Shown: piece by piece, positions 1-9,063 of the stretch
How the letters are laid out: every line of letters begins with the position of its first letter
Numbering within the stretch: the first letter of the stretch is position 1
Origin: Streptomyces specialis
Lineage (GTDB): Bacteria > Actinomycetota > Actinomycetes > Streptomycetales > Streptomycetaceae
DNA length: 64,000 nt
Assembly (NCBI RefSeq): GCF_001493375.1
Contig: NZ_LN929897.1
Coordinates: 828,754 to 892,753, forward strand
Direction: 5' to 3'
Position numbers and translations under genes: made by a program
The notes under the pieces: model-generated
What the model was told of the DNA's origin: nothing
Databases searched by the model: none
Seen by the model: only the letters and a program-made list of their open reading frames with translations

Positions 1-210
1 GAACCGACGGCGATGGGCGTCCACCTCACCACGGCGCGTAACACGCCGAAGGGAAGGTGAATTGTTGCCCCCTTCTCCAGCGCACGTGTCATAACAGGAA
101 TCCTGCCTGTCGCCACACCCCCGAAACAATGGCCCGCCTACGATTGCCGAGGGATCCGGTGCGGCCAGTGGAGCGTCCGGAGTGACCGAGTCGACAAGTC
201 GGGGAGTTCT
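1..210. other. Upstream flank of the Ter-associated operon
   Basis: No convincing gene is seen here. The stretch presumably holds the promoter of the operon that begins at 211. A ribosome binding site (ggggag) lies just before the ATG at 211. I could not assign -35 and -10 boxes with confidence. Confidence 0.5.
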
Positions 211-1374
211 ATGCGGCATTACGGGCATCTCTCGCCTGCGCAGCGTCGCGCGCTGTTCCACCAGGAGCCGGCCGAGTTCGGGCCGGATTCGCCCGTCAGG
301 ACGCTGGGGGTCGCGCTGGGCGCCACCCTCTACAGTCCGGCGACCCGCACCCGGCTCGCCGCCGACATCCGCAAGCAGGCGGCGGCGGGCGTGGTGTCCA
401 TGGTGCTGTGCCTGGAGGATTCCATCAGCGACGCCGAGGTGCCCGGCGCGGAGGAGAATCTGGTCAAGCAGTTCGGCAAGCTGATGCGCGAGGAGCGGCA
501 CGCCGATCTGCCGCTGCTCTTCGTCCGCGTCCGCGTGCCCGAGCAGATCACCAGCCTCACCAGCCGTCTGGGCCCGGCCGTCGATCTGCTCACCGGCTTC
601 GTGATCCCCAAGTTCACCGCCGACTCGGGCCCCGCCTTCCTGGAGGCCCTCACCGGCGCCGAGGTGATGTCGGGCCGCCGGCTGCTGGCCATGCCGGTGC
701 TGGAGTCGCCGGAGCTGCTGCACCTGGAGACCCGCGCCGAGGCCCTCACCGCCGCCGCCCGCGTCGTGGACAAGTACCGCGACCGCATACCGGCCGTCCG
801 GCTGGGCGTCACCGACTTCTGCTCCGTCTACGGCCTGCGCCGCAGCCCCGAGATGACCGCGTACGACGTGCACCTCGTCGCGTCCGTCATCGCCGACGTC
901 GTCAACGTCTTCGGCCGCGCCGACGGCACCGGTTACACGGTCAGCGGGCCGGTGTGGGAGTACTTCCGGGGCCAGGAGCGCATGTTCAAGCCGCAGTTGC
1001 GCAACAGCCCGTTCAGCGGACGCGCCGAGGGCCTGCGCCGGCGCCTCATCGAGCGGGACATGGACAGCCTGCTCCAGGAGATCGAACTCGACCGCGCCAA
1101 CGGCCTGATGGGCAAGACCTGCATCCACCCCTCGCACGTCGCGCCCGTGCACGCGCTGTCCGTCGTCTCGCACGAGGAGTTCAGCGACGCGGCCGACATC
1201 ATCGGCACCGGCCCGGACGGCGGCGGCGTGCTCCGTTCCGCCTACACCAACAAGATGAACGAGGTGAAGCCGCACCGCGCCTGGGCCGAACGGACTCTGC
1301 TGCGCGCCGAGATGTTCGGCGTCGCCCGGGACGGCGTGGACTTCGTGGACCTGCTCGCGGCGGGCGTCGAATGA
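211..1374 (+). CDS. HpcH/HpaI aldolase/citrate lyase family protein (Ter-operon type)
   Basis: A 387-aa protein of the HpcH/HpaI (CitE-like) TIM-barrel family, which cleaves or forms C-C bonds with a divalent metal. Residues 67-72 (CLEDSI) carry the conserved acidic metal-region motif, and residues 304-310 (CIHPSHV) match the C-terminal family signature. The ATG is preceded by ggggag. Its stop overlaps the ATG of the next gene (ATGA), so the two are translationally coupled. In actinobacteria this subfamily is typically found with the PRTase/TRSP/StiP protein and a HAD hydrolase in tellurium-resistance (Ter) associated biosynthetic operons, proposed to make a nucleoside-like metabolite. The substrate is unknown. 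Confidence 0.9.
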   Translation: MRHYGHLSPAQRRALFHQEPAEFGPDSPVRTLGVALGATLYSPATRTRLAADIRKQAAAGVVSMVLCLEDSISDAEVPGAEENLVKQFGKLMREERHADLPLLFVRVRVPEQITSLTSRLGPAVDLLTGFVIPKFTADSGPAFLEALTGAEVMSGRRLLAMPVLESPELLHLETRAEALTAAARVVDKYRDRIPAVRLGVTDFCSVYGLRRSPEMTAYDVHLVASVIADVVNVFGRADGTGYTVSGPVWEYFRGQERMFKPQLRNSPFSGRAEGLRRRLIERDMDSLLQEIELDRANGLMGKTCIHPSHVAPVHALSVVSHEEFSDAADIIGTGPDGGGVLRSAYTNKMNEVKPHRAWAERTLLRAEMFGVARDGVDFVDLLAAGVE

Positions 1375-3848
1375 GCGCCGCCGACCTGAACCCGGCCCAG
1401 GACCCGATATGGCCGGGCGAGTGGGTCTCCGCGCGCCTCGGCGTGCGGCTGCACGGCGACGGCGTGCGCGACCTCCTCGGTCTCGCGCTGCGCCGCAACC
1501 CCCGGCGCGCCCACCTGCTGGTGTCCGGCGTGCTCGGCAAGCACATCCCGCAGCGCCCGGCCGTCGTCCACGGCACCGGCGTCGAACTCGGCCGCCGCGT
1601 CGCCGCGCTGCTGGGCCCGGCGGCGGCCCGCGAGGCCGTCGTGCTCGGCTACGCGGAGACCGCGACCGGCCTCGGGCACTGCGTCGCGGACGGCCTCGGC
1701 GGCGTGCCGTACCTGCACTCGACGCGCCGCCCGGTGCCGGGCGTCGAGCCGGTCGGCGGCTTCGAGGAGGAGCACAGCCACCACACGTCGCACCTGCTGC
1801 TGCCGGCCGATCCCGCGCTGCTCGACGGGGACGGACCGCTGGTGCTGGTGGACGACGAACTGTCCACCGGCCGGACCGTGCGGAACACCGTCGAGGCGCT
1901 GCACCGCCGCCGTCCCCGGCAGCGGTACGTGGTCGCCGCGCTGGTCGACATGCGCACGGACACCGAGCGCGAGGCGCTGGAGAAGTTCGCCGCCGACCTC
2001 GGCGCCACCGTGGAGGTGACCGCGCTGGCGCGCGGCCGGGTCGCGCTCCCCGCGGACGTGCTGGAACGCGGCGCCGCCCTCGTCGCCGCCGAGGAGGCGG
2101 GCATGATCGAGACGACGGGACCGTTCGCCGCGCGCCCGGCGCGGGTGAACCTCGGCTGGCCCGAAGGGCTGCCGGACGGCGGGCGGCACGGCTTCACGCC
2201 CGCCGACGGCGCCCGCCTGGCTCAGCTGCTGCCCGGCCTCGGCGCGCGGCTGGCCGCCGCGCTGCCGCCGGAGGCCCGGCGCGTGCTGGTGCTGGGCACC
2301 GAGGAGCTGATCTACGTACCGCTGCGGCTCGCCGGGGCCCTGGAGGAGGCGGCGGACGGCGTGGAGGCGTACTTCTCCACGACCACCCGCTCCCCGGTGC
2401 TGCCGGTGGACGACCCCGGCTACGCGATCCGCACCCGCCTGCGGTTCCCCGCGCACGACGCGCCCGCCGACGGGCCCGGCCCGCGGTACGCGTACAACGT
2501 CGCCGGGCGCGACTGGGACGCGATCGTGCTCGTCACCGACTCCGCCGGGGACACCCCCCGGCTGCACGCGCCCGACGGCCTGCTGGCGGTGCTCGGCGCC
2601 CACGCCCCGCACCTGTTCCTGGCCGTCGTGCCCTCCTTCCCGGCCGCCGCCGTCTCGTCCGCCCGGCGGGCGGACGAGACGGGCGCCGCGGGCTCCGGGC
2701 TGCCGGAGCCGCTGCGCGGACCGGCGTTCTCGTCCTACGCGCCCGACGAGGTCGGCTGGCTGCTCCAGGACCTGTCCGACGTCACCCTGGAGGCCCCGGC
2801 CGAGGAACGCGAGGAGGCCATCCAGTCCGGCGGCGCGCACTACGCCGAGTCGCTGCCCGTGGAGTACCAGCCGAGCGAGGAGTACCAGCGGCTGTTCCAC
2901 ACCGCGCTGGACGCGTCGGCGGCGCGGGTGGCCCGCGCGGTCGGCACCGTCACCGAGGCCGTGCTCGCCGAACGGGCCCGCCCCGGCCGGGTGCCCGTGC
3001 TGGTCTCCCTGGCGCGGGCCGGCACGCCCGTCGGCGTCCTGATGCGCCGCTGGGCCCGGCACGCCCACGGCCTGGACCTGCCGCACTACGCCATCTCCAT
3101 CGTGCGCGGCCAGGGCATCGACACCACGGCGCTGCGCTGGCTGGCCGCCCACCACGACGCGGAGGACGTCGTGTTCGTGGACGGCTGGACCGGCAAGGGC
3201 GCGATCACCCGTGAACTCACCGACGCGCTCGCCGCGTTCCCCGGCTTCGACCCCGACCTCGCGGTGCTGGCCGACCCCGGCGGCTGCGTCACCACCTACG
3301 GCACCCGCGAGGACTTCCTCATCCCGTCCGCGTGCCTCAACTCCACGGTGTCCGGGCTGATCTCGCGCACGGTGCTCCGCGCCGACCTGGTGGGCCCCGA
3401 CGACTTCCACGGCGCCAAGTACTACCGGGAGCTGGCCGGCGCCGACCTCTCCCGCCACTTCCTCGACGTCGTCAGCGGCCACTTCGACGCCCCCGGCCTG
3501 GCCGAGGGCGTCGCCGCCGACACCCACGCCCTGCTGACCGGCGACCGCGCCCCCACCTGGGAGGGCTGGCGCGCGGTGGAGCGGATCAGCGAGGAGTACG
3601 GCATCGGCGACGTGAACCTCGTCAAGCCCGGCGTCGGCGAGACCACCCGGGTCCTGCTGCGCCGCGTGCCCTGGCGGGTGCTGGCGCGGCGCGGCGCGGG
3701 CGCCGACCTGGACCACATCCGGCTGCTGGCGGACCAGCGCGGGGTGCCCGTCGAGGAGACCGACGACCTGCCCTACAGTTGTGTCGGGCTCATCCACCCC
3801 CGTTACACCAAGGGCGCCACCGGTGCCGACGGAAGGGCCGCACAGTGA
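1371..3848 (+). CDS. Phosphoribosyltransferase-TRSP-StiP fusion protein
   Basis: An 825-aa multidomain protein. Residues about 1-240 form a phosphoribosyltransferase domain with a PRPP-loop-like motif VLVDDELSTGRT (158-169). About 245-450 fits the TRSP domain. About 490 onward fits the StiP family (proposed cysteine protease or PRTase-like), with a C-terminal segment like the Pelota-type RNA-binding module. The open frame extends upstream through the lyase gene, but the ATG at 1371 overlaps that gene's stop and gives the family N-terminus. These domains are often on separate proteins; here they are fused. Role inferred from known Ter-linked operons: ribosylation steps in making a nucleoside-like compound. 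Domain borders are approximate. Confidence 0.85.
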   Translation: MSAADLNPAQDPIWPGEWVSARLGVRLHGDGVRDLLGLALRRNPRRAHLLVSGVLGKHIPQRPAVVHGTGVELGRRVAALLGPAAAREAVVLGYAETATGLGHCVADGLGGVPYLHSTRRPVPGVEPVGGFEEEHSHHTSHLLLPADPALLDGDGPLVLVDDELSTGRTVRNTVEALHRRRPRQRYVVAALVDMRTDTEREALEKFAADLGATVEVTALARGRVALPADVLERGAALVAAEEAGMIETTGPFAARPARVNLGWPEGLPDGGRHGFTPADGARLAQLLPGLGARLAAALPPEARRVLVLGTEELIYVPLRLAGALEEAADGVEAYFSTTTRSPVLPVDDPGYAIRTRLRFPAHDAPADGPGPRYAYNVAGRDWDAIVLVTDSAGDTPRLHAPDGLLAVLGAHAPHLFLAVVPSFPAAAVSSARRADETGAAGSGLPEPLRGPAFSSYAPDEVGWLLQDLSDVTLEAPAEEREEAIQSGGAHYAESLPVEYQPSEEYQRLFHTALDASAARVARAVGTVTEAVLAERARPGRVPVLVSLARAGTPVGVLMRRWARHAHGLDLPHYAISIVRGQGIDTTALRWLAAHHDAEDVVFVDGWTGKGAITRELTDALAAFPGFDPDLAVLADPGGCVTTYGTREDFLIPSACLNSTVSGLISRTVLRADLVGPDDFHGAKYYRELAGADLSRHFLDVVSGHFDAPGLAEGVAADTHALLTGDRAPTWEGWRAVERISEEYGIGDVNLVKPGVGETTRVLLRRVPWRVLARRGAGADLDHIRLLADQRGVPVEETDDLPYSCVGLIHPRYTKGATGADGRAAQ

Positions 3849-4672
3849 CCACGCTCGTCGCCACCGATCTGGACCGCACCCTCATCTACTCGGCCGCCGC
3901 CCTCGGCCTGGACGTGCCGGACGCGCGGGCGCCCCGGCTGGTCAGCGTCGAGATGTACGACTCCCGGCCGCAGTCGTTCGTCACCGAGCCCGCGGCCCGG
4001 ATGATCGCGGAACTGGCCGCGCATCCGGACGCGTTCTTCGTGCCGACCACGACCCGGACCCGTGAGCAGTACCGGCGGATCAACTTCCCCGGCCCGGTGC
4101 CGCGTTACGCGATCTGCGCCAACGGGGGCCACCTGCTGGTGGACGGCAGGACCGACCATGACTGGAATCTGTCGGTCCGTCAGGCCCTGGACTCCTCCTG
4201 CGTCCCGCTGGGCGAGGTCCGCGACCACCTCGTCCGCACCGCCGACCCGTCGTGGCTGCTCAAGGAGCGTGAGGCGGAAGAGCTGTTCACCTATCTCGTC
4301 GTCGAACGCGACCTGATGCCGGACAGTTGGCCGAAGGAACTGGCCGCGTGGGCGGAGCCGCGCGGCTGGACGGTCTCGCTCCAGGGCCGCAAGCTGTACG
4401 CCGTGCCCGGCCCGCTGACCAAGAGCGCCGCCGTCGCCGAGATCACGCGGCGCACGGGCGCCCGTACGGTGCTGGCGGCCGGGGACTCGCTGCTCGACGC
4501 CGACCTGCTGCTCGCCGCCCACGAGGGCTGGCGGCCGGGCCACGGCGAACTGGCCTCGACCGGCTGGGCCGCGCCGCACGTGGTGCCGCTGCCGTCGCGC
4601 GGGGTCAGGTGCGGGGAGGAGATCCTGCGGATCCTCCTGCGGCGGGTGGCCGCCCTGTCGGCGGAGTCGTGA
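3845..4672 (+). CDS. HAD-family hydrolase of the Ter-associated operon
   Basis: A 275-aa HAD-superfamily hydrolase. The catalytic DxD motif is at the extreme N-terminus (D8-L-D10-R-T-L), and a C-terminal AAGDSLLDADLL segment supplies the acidic Mg-binding motif. The GTG start overlaps the stop of the PRTase fusion (GTGA), so it is the third coupled gene of the operon. It probably dephosphorylates a product of the upstream enzymes. The last 68 bp overlap the 3' end of the oppositely oriented DUF4383 gene. TerD-family genes usually adjoin such operons; none is seen downstream in this window. Confidence 0.85.
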   Translation: MTTLVATDLDRTLIYSAAALGLDVPDARAPRLVSVEMYDSRPQSFVTEPAARMIAELAAHPDAFFVPTTTRTREQYRRINFPGPVPRYAICANGGHLLVDGRTDHDWNLSVRQALDSSCVPLGEVRDHLVRTADPSWLLKEREAEELFTYLVVERDLMPDSWPKELAAWAEPRGWTVSLQGRKLYAVPGPLTKSAAVAEITRRTGARTVLAAGDSLLDADLLLAAHEGWRPGHGELASTGWAAPHVVPLPSRGVRCGEEILRILLRRVAALSAES

Positions 4673-5267
4673 GCTCGCGGCGGCGCCGCTCGGCCAGTTC
4701 TCGACGGCGCCGCTCCTCGCCCGCCGCCCCGGGATTCCGGGCCCGCCAGTAGGGGTTGTCGTGCGGCAGCCGGCCGCTGACCCGGCCGTACATGCCGAAC
4801 GTCATCAGCAGCAGGCCGACGGCGAAGCTGAAGATCACGTTCTGGAGGCGGAAGTTGAGGATGTTGGCGTCGGTCTCCAGCAGCGCCAGGTTGACGAAGC
4901 CGCTGAGGACGAACGCGACGCCGAGCAGCATGTTGAGGGTGGACGCGAAGTTCCCGCCCTTGATCATGCCGGCGAGGAGCAGCAGGCCCACGACGATCGA
5001 CAGCCAGCCCAGCGCCCCGTTGGTGTTCAGGCCCCAGACGGTGTCGTCGCGGGTGTCGAACATCCCGACGTTCTCGGTCAGGCCCAGAACGCCGAAGAGC
5101 ATCAGCCCCAGCCCCACCAGCCCGGCGCCGATCCGGTAGACGCGGCTCAGGCGGCGGTCGACGGGCAGGTGCTCGTCCAGTCTGGCCCGCCGCAGCAGGG
5201 AGCGGGGGCCGGTGTGCGGCAGGCGCGGCTCCCCGCGCGCGTCGGTGCCGACGAGTGTCGCGGGCAT
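4605..5267 (-). CDS. DUF4383 domain membrane protein
   Basis: About 220 aa with four predicted membrane segments (GLVGLGLMLFGVLGL, WLSIVVGLLLLAGM, MLLGVAFVLSGFVNLALL and FAVGLLLMTFGMYG). This arrangement and the NVGMFDT / NPYW motifs fit the actinobacterial DUF4383 family of unknown function. The frame is open to 5309, but the ATG at 5267 has a strong ribosome binding site (ggaggaggt) about 10 nt upstream and is preferred. The tail is Arg/Glu-rich. It converges on the HAD gene and overlaps it by 68 bp. Confidence 0.85.
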   Translation of the reverse strand: MPATLVGTDARGEPRLPHTGPRSLLRRARLDEHLPVDRRLSRVYRIGAGLVGLGLMLFGVLGLTENVGMFDTRDDTVWGLNTNGALGWLSIVVGLLLLAGMIKGGNFASTLNMLLGVAFVLSGFVNLALLETDANILNFRLQNVIFSFAVGLLLMTFGMYGRVSGRLPHDNPYWRARNPGAAGEERRRRELAERRRRELTTPPTGRPPAAGGSAGSPPRT

Positions 5268-5334
5268 GGCGGACTCGACCTCCTCCGGGTGGCATCGCGG
5301 CCGGAGCACCCCGCGTACCCGTCCGGAACGGTCC

Positions 5335-6541
5335 TTAACGCCCGGCCCGGATCTCCTCCACGACGGCGGCGACCATGCTCCGCACGGCCTCGGTCTCGGT
5401 CAGGAACGCCCAGTAGTCGGGGTTGCGCCCGCCGTTCTCCAGCGCCGTGACCGCCCGCTCCAGCCGCTCCGCCGCCGCGTCCAGCGGTCCGGCGTGCCGC
5501 GGCTCGGGGAACGTCCGGCCGGTCATCGCCAGCCGCTGCGCGTCCCGGAGCACGAACCGGGTCCTGTCGATCTCCCGCCGAGGCGCGACCGCCACCTCCT
5601 CCAGCCGCCGCAGCCGCTCCCCGGCCGCCGAGACCGCCTCCTCGGTCCGGCCGAACAGCGCGTGCACCTCCTGGAGCAGGGCCGTGGCCTCGGCGAACCG
5701 CTGCTCCTCGCGCGCCCGCCGCGCGCGGCTCAGCACCTCCTGGGCCTGCCGCACCGACTCGGCGGCCTGCTCGGGGACCCGCTGGAGGTCCTGCCAGCAG
5801 GCGGCGCTGAAGCGGCGGCGCAGCTCGCTGGGGCCCGGCTCGACGTTCCCGGCGCGGGTCGTGATGGCCTCGGCGCGGGTGCGGGGGCTGGCGAGCCGCC
5901 GGCCGATCCCCGCCGCGGTCTCCGGCAGCCGCCGCGCCTCGGCGGCGACCGCCTCGGCCCGCCGCCGCACGTCCTCGGCGCGGCGGATCGTCGGCTTGAC
6001 GCCGTGCCGGCCGGCGCCCTCGTTCAGCAGCCGCAGCCCGGGGCCGAGCGCGGCCAGCGCGGCGGCCGGCCCGTCGGCGGACAGCCCGGCGGCGCGCGCC
6101 GCGTCCAGCGCCCCGGTCGCCTCCCGCAGCGCCGGCCGGGCGCGTTCCACGGTGGGCGCGCCCCGGGCGAGCTGCGACGCCGCGCGCGCCGCGAGCGGCT
6201 CCAGCCCGCGCCCGAAACGCTCCAGCTCCCGCCGGGCGCGCACCAGCTCGTCCCGCACCCGCAGCAGCTCCTCCCGGGCCCGGGACGCGGTCCCGGCGTC
6301 CAGGGCGCCGCTGTCCAGGTCATGGGCGTCGACGGCGGCGATGTACTCCTGGCTGACGTGGTCGATGCGCCGGCCGAACCCGGCGAAGTCCGAGGCGGCC
6401 AGCGCCGCCTGCCGGCTGTCGTCGGCGGCCGTGATGGTCTCGACGGTGATCCGCAGGTCGCGCTGCGCGGTGTCCATCTCGTAGAACGCGTCGGCCGCCG
6501 CGTCCTTGGCCGCCTGCGCCTCCGCGCGCAGCTCCTCGACC
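5335..6541 (-). CDS. Coiled-coil hypothetical protein, 5' end destroyed by adapter artefact
   Basis: About 400 aa of Ala/Arg/Glu-rich helical sequence with heptad-like character throughout, and no membrane segment or catalytic motif that I recognise. Residues such as EELRAEAQAAKDAAADAF near the readable N-terminus look native. Upstream of that, the frame runs into a poly-C tract and Nextera adapter sequence (about 6541-6704), so the listed N-terminal Gly-rich residues are not biological and the true start is lost. The protein could be a structural or stress-related coiled coil. No function is assigned. Confidence 0.6.
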
Positions 6542-6704
6542 CGCCCCCCCCCCCCCCCCCTCCCCTCTCCCACTCCGACCCCCCCCGCCGACCCGCCCCA
6601 TATAGGACAGCGTCGGTTGTATATGTTTTTCTTTTCTGGAAGAAGAAGCGGTGTTGCGGATTTGTTGCCTGGCTCGTGGGCTCGGAGATGTGTTTAAGAG
6701 ACCG
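6541..6704. other. Nextera adapter / P7 artefact block (A)
   Basis: 6671-6704 is a near copy of the Nextera read-2 transposase end (GTCTCGTGGGCTCGG followed by AGATGTGTATAAGAGACAG). The preceding bases 6662-6670 resemble TTCTGCCT, and before them is a degraded P7 sequence and a T-rich tract, exactly the order of an Illumina library end. A poly-C run starts the block. This is sequencing artefact, not genome. Confidence 0.9.
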
Positions 6705-6762
6705 GCCACTCTCCCACCAGCCCCGCCCCGACAGGCGGCCGTGTAGGCTGTGGCCCGATTCC

Positions 6763-6834
6763 GGGTGCATAGCTCAGCGGTAGAGCGCCGCCCTTACAAG
6801 GCGGATGTCGGCGGTTCGAACCCGTCTGCACCCA
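6763..6834 (+). tRNA. tRNA-Val (anticodon TAC)
   Basis: Full cloverleaf of 72 nt. The 7-bp acceptor stem pairs GGGTGCA with TGCACCC. The anticodon stem is CCGCC/GGCGG around loop CTTACAA (anticodon TAC, Val), and the T-loop is TTCGAAC. CCA is not encoded. A possible -10 (TAGGCT) lies at about 6744-6749. The adapter block ends only about 58 bp upstream, so the promoter region is mostly native. Confidence 0.95.
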
Positions 6835-6842
6835 CCTTTCGT

Positions 6843-8219
6843 TCAGGCTGTCAGGGCGCGCAGGTGGTCGCCGAAGGTGCGGGTCGTGGGGTGGGCCGGG
6901 TAGCGGCGGGTCAGTGCGTGGTGCAGGTGCGTGGCGCGGTCGCGGATCGCCTGGACCAGGCGGTCGCCGTTCAGGGCCCGGCGGGCCGTCGCGATGGCGC
7001 CCTCGGGTTCGCCGAGGGCGGCCTGTGCGAGGGCCAGGTCGAGGCGGGCGATGGCCCGCCGGGGGGGCGCGGGGCGCGGGGCGGGGGCCGTCTCGTACAG
7101 GCCGGTGGCCTCGGACGCCGCGTCCAGCGCGCGCCGGTGGGCGCCCAGCCAGCCGAACGAGGTCGCGTCCACCGACACGATGCGGACCGCGTCGACGGCG
7201 AACAGGCCCGTGCCGTGCGCCGGCAGCGCGTCGCGGTGGCGGTGGGCGCGGGCCGCCGCCTCCGCGAAGCCCTCACGGTTGCCCAACCGTGCCTGGGCGC
7301 GGGCGAGTTGAGTGGAGAGCCGGACGGCGGCACTGCCGTTGCGCGGGGCCACGGCCAGGCCCCGGGTGGCGGCGGTCAGGGCGTCCAGCGGGCGGTCCGC
7401 GTACAGCGCCTCCGTGCACGCCACGTCCTCCGCCCAGGCGCACACCTCCGGTGCCCCGGCCTGGCGGCCGTGGTGCCAGGCGTCCGCGCACAGCGCCGGA
7501 ACGAGGTCACGGCGGCCCATGTCGTGCGCGAGCCACGCCAGGACCACGGACAACATCCCGGCGTGGTGGGCGAGTTCGCGGCCCTCGCGGAGCGTGTGGC
7601 GGCGGGCGTCCAGCAGCGTCGAGGCCCGGTGGCGGTGTGCCGCGACCACGGGCCACAGGTCGCGCGGCGAGTGCGGCGCCCGGGTGAGCGCCGAGTAGGC
7701 GACGTCGAAGTGGTGCACCGCCCGCTCCAGCGACTCGATGTCGTCGGGTACGAGATCGGTGAGTTCGGCCCTGCGGGTGTAGGCGCGCACGTCCTCGGCG
7801 CGCGCCGACTCCACCACGACCAGCGGCGTCAGGGCGGTTCCGCCGAGGAGGGCCAGGGCACTGCGTCGGTTCGTAGGATCACCCGTTTCGCTGGGCGCCG
7901 CACGCGGCGGCGCGGGCCGACTCGTCGGGGAGCCGTGCGCCGGCTCCGCCCCGTACGGGGAGGTGAAGCCCAGCTCCTCCACGGTCCTGCGGAAGAACGC
8001 CTCCAGGACCCGGCGGCTGGCCGGATGGGGCCAGGGCGGCTGCGCGCTCTCCCACTTCTGGTACTGCCGCAGGCTGATCTCCACCCGCGCTCTGAGCGCG
8101 CCCGCCGCGTGCAGGCGGGCGGCGCACTCCCGCAGATCGCCGACGATCTCCTCCTGCGTGCGTCGCAGCGCCCGTCGGGCCCGTCGCAGCGCGGCGTTTC
8201 CCTGTCCCGCTCCAGCCAT
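6843..8219 (-). CDS. XRE-type regulator with TPR-like C-terminal domain
   Basis: About 458 aa. The N-terminal 80 residues contain a helix-turn-helix (RTQEEIVGDLRE... SLRQYQKWESAQP). A twin-Arg-like hydrophobic stretch (NRRSALALLGGTALTPLVVV) follows, then about 300 aa of Ala-rich helical repeats like the TPR region of NsdA-type Streptomyces regulators. The ATG at 8219 has a gaaagg ribosome binding site and is preferred to an upstream GTG at 8249. It is divergent from 8428. Genes of this type commonly sit beside DUF574 methyltransferases, as here. Likely a developmental or antibiotic-related regulator; the target is unknown. Confidence 0.75.
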   Translation of the reverse strand: MAGAGQGNAALRRARRALRRTQEEIVGDLRECAARLHAAGALRARVEISLRQYQKWESAQPPWPHPASRRVLEAFFRRTVEELGFTSPYGAEPAHGSPTSRPAPPRAAPSETGDPTNRRSALALLGGTALTPLVVVESARAEDVRAYTRRAELTDLVPDDIESLERAVHHFDVAYSALTRAPHSPRDLWPVVAAHRHRASTLLDARRHTLREGRELAHHAGMLSVVLAWLAHDMGRRDLVPALCADAWHHGRQAGAPEVCAWAEDVACTEALYADRPLDALTAATRGLAVAPRNGSAAVRLSTQLARAQARLGNREGFAEAAARAHRHRDALPAHGTGLFAVDAVRIVSVDATSFGWLGAHRRALDAASEATGLYETAPAPRPAPPRRAIARLDLALAQAALGEPEGAIATARRALNGDRLVQAIRDRATHLHHALTRRYPAHPTTRTFGDHLRALTA

Positions 8220-8427
8220 GGCGCCTTTCCGTCCGTCCGGGCGAACCACGCTAGTGACTACCCGCCCAGGGCCCGTTGGCGGAAAGGGCGGGTGAAAGGG
8301 CGCCCGCCGGACGGCGAAGGGGCGGGTCGAAGGGCGTGGTCTGCGCCGCCGTGTTCCGTTCCACTAGGTGATGCGGCGCGCACCGTACGTGTTGGCCAAG
8401 GGTGAGCCGTTGGAAGGGAGTTGCCGG

Positions 8428-8967
8428 ATGGACTCGATGGCCTCGTGGCTGCCGCCCGACGGTTGGGGGGTACGGACGGTGCCGTGCGGCCGGTGGTGGG
8501 ACGCGGTACGGGTGCCGGGCGTCGCCGGGTTCCGCGCCCTGGACCGCCTGGGCGAGCGGTCGGGGCCGGTGATCGAGGACCAGGTCGGGCAGGTGCTGAC
8601 CTGGCTGGTGCGCCCGGGGGCGGCGGAGCGCTGGAGCCTGGCGGGGGTGGCCGTGTGGGGCCGGGGCCGGTGTCTGGCGGTGCCGCCGGCGGCGTGGGTG
8701 AACGGGCCCTGGTCGGGGGCGCCGGTGACGCGGTGGCTGATCCGGCCGAGGGGCGGGTGCCTCACGGACGCGAAGGCGCTGCGGGCCACGCTGGCCCAGG
8801 TGCTCGGGGAGCCGTCCCGGCGGGGCACGGGCGGCGGGGACCGGGCGCCGGAGTGCCACATGGAGGAGTGCGAGGCGTGCACGAAGGGCGAGGTGCCGCA
8901 GTCCCCGCCGGACAGTTCGGTGATCTACGAGGCGTGCGACTGCGCCTGCCACGGCACGGGACCGTGA
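8428..8967 (+). CDS. Conserved Streptomyces hypothetical protein
   Basis: 179 aa starting at an ATG preceded by ggaaggga. An upstream in-frame ATG at 8368 lacks a good ribosome site. Tryptophan-rich N-terminal half; the C-terminal third has a CHMEECEACTKGE ... CDCACHGTG cysteine/histidine cluster that could bind metal. The first half resembles the short hypothetical or primase-like proteins that sit next to XRE regulators in streptomycetes, but I cannot name a domain. It is divergent from the XRE/TPR gene and lies just upstream of the DUF574 methyltransferase. Confidence 0.6.
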   Translation: MDSMASWLPPDGWGVRTVPCGRWWDAVRVPGVAGFRALDRLGERSGPVIEDQVGQVLTWLVRPGAAERWSLAGVAVWGRGRCLAVPPAAWVNGPWSGAPVTRWLIRPRGGCLTDAKALRATLAQVLGEPSRRGTGGGDRAPECHMEECEACTKGEVPQSPPDSSVIYEACDCACHGTGP

Positions 8968-9063
8968 CGGCGGCCGGAATATGCCGGAGACGTTCGTGCG
9001 GAACGTTCAACGGGCGTTACCCTGCGGGCTGTTGATCTACCCGGGGACGAGGGAGAGACATAC

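Noticed and set aside
408..1370. Long upstream extension of the PRTase reading frame
   Set aside because: The open frame is the out-of-frame shadow of the lyase gene. The ATG at 1371 overlaps that gene's stop and gives the family N-terminus.
6573..6770. Minus-strand frames with SLKHISEPTS-type sequence
   Set aside because: This peptide is a translation of Nextera adapter sequence, not a gene.
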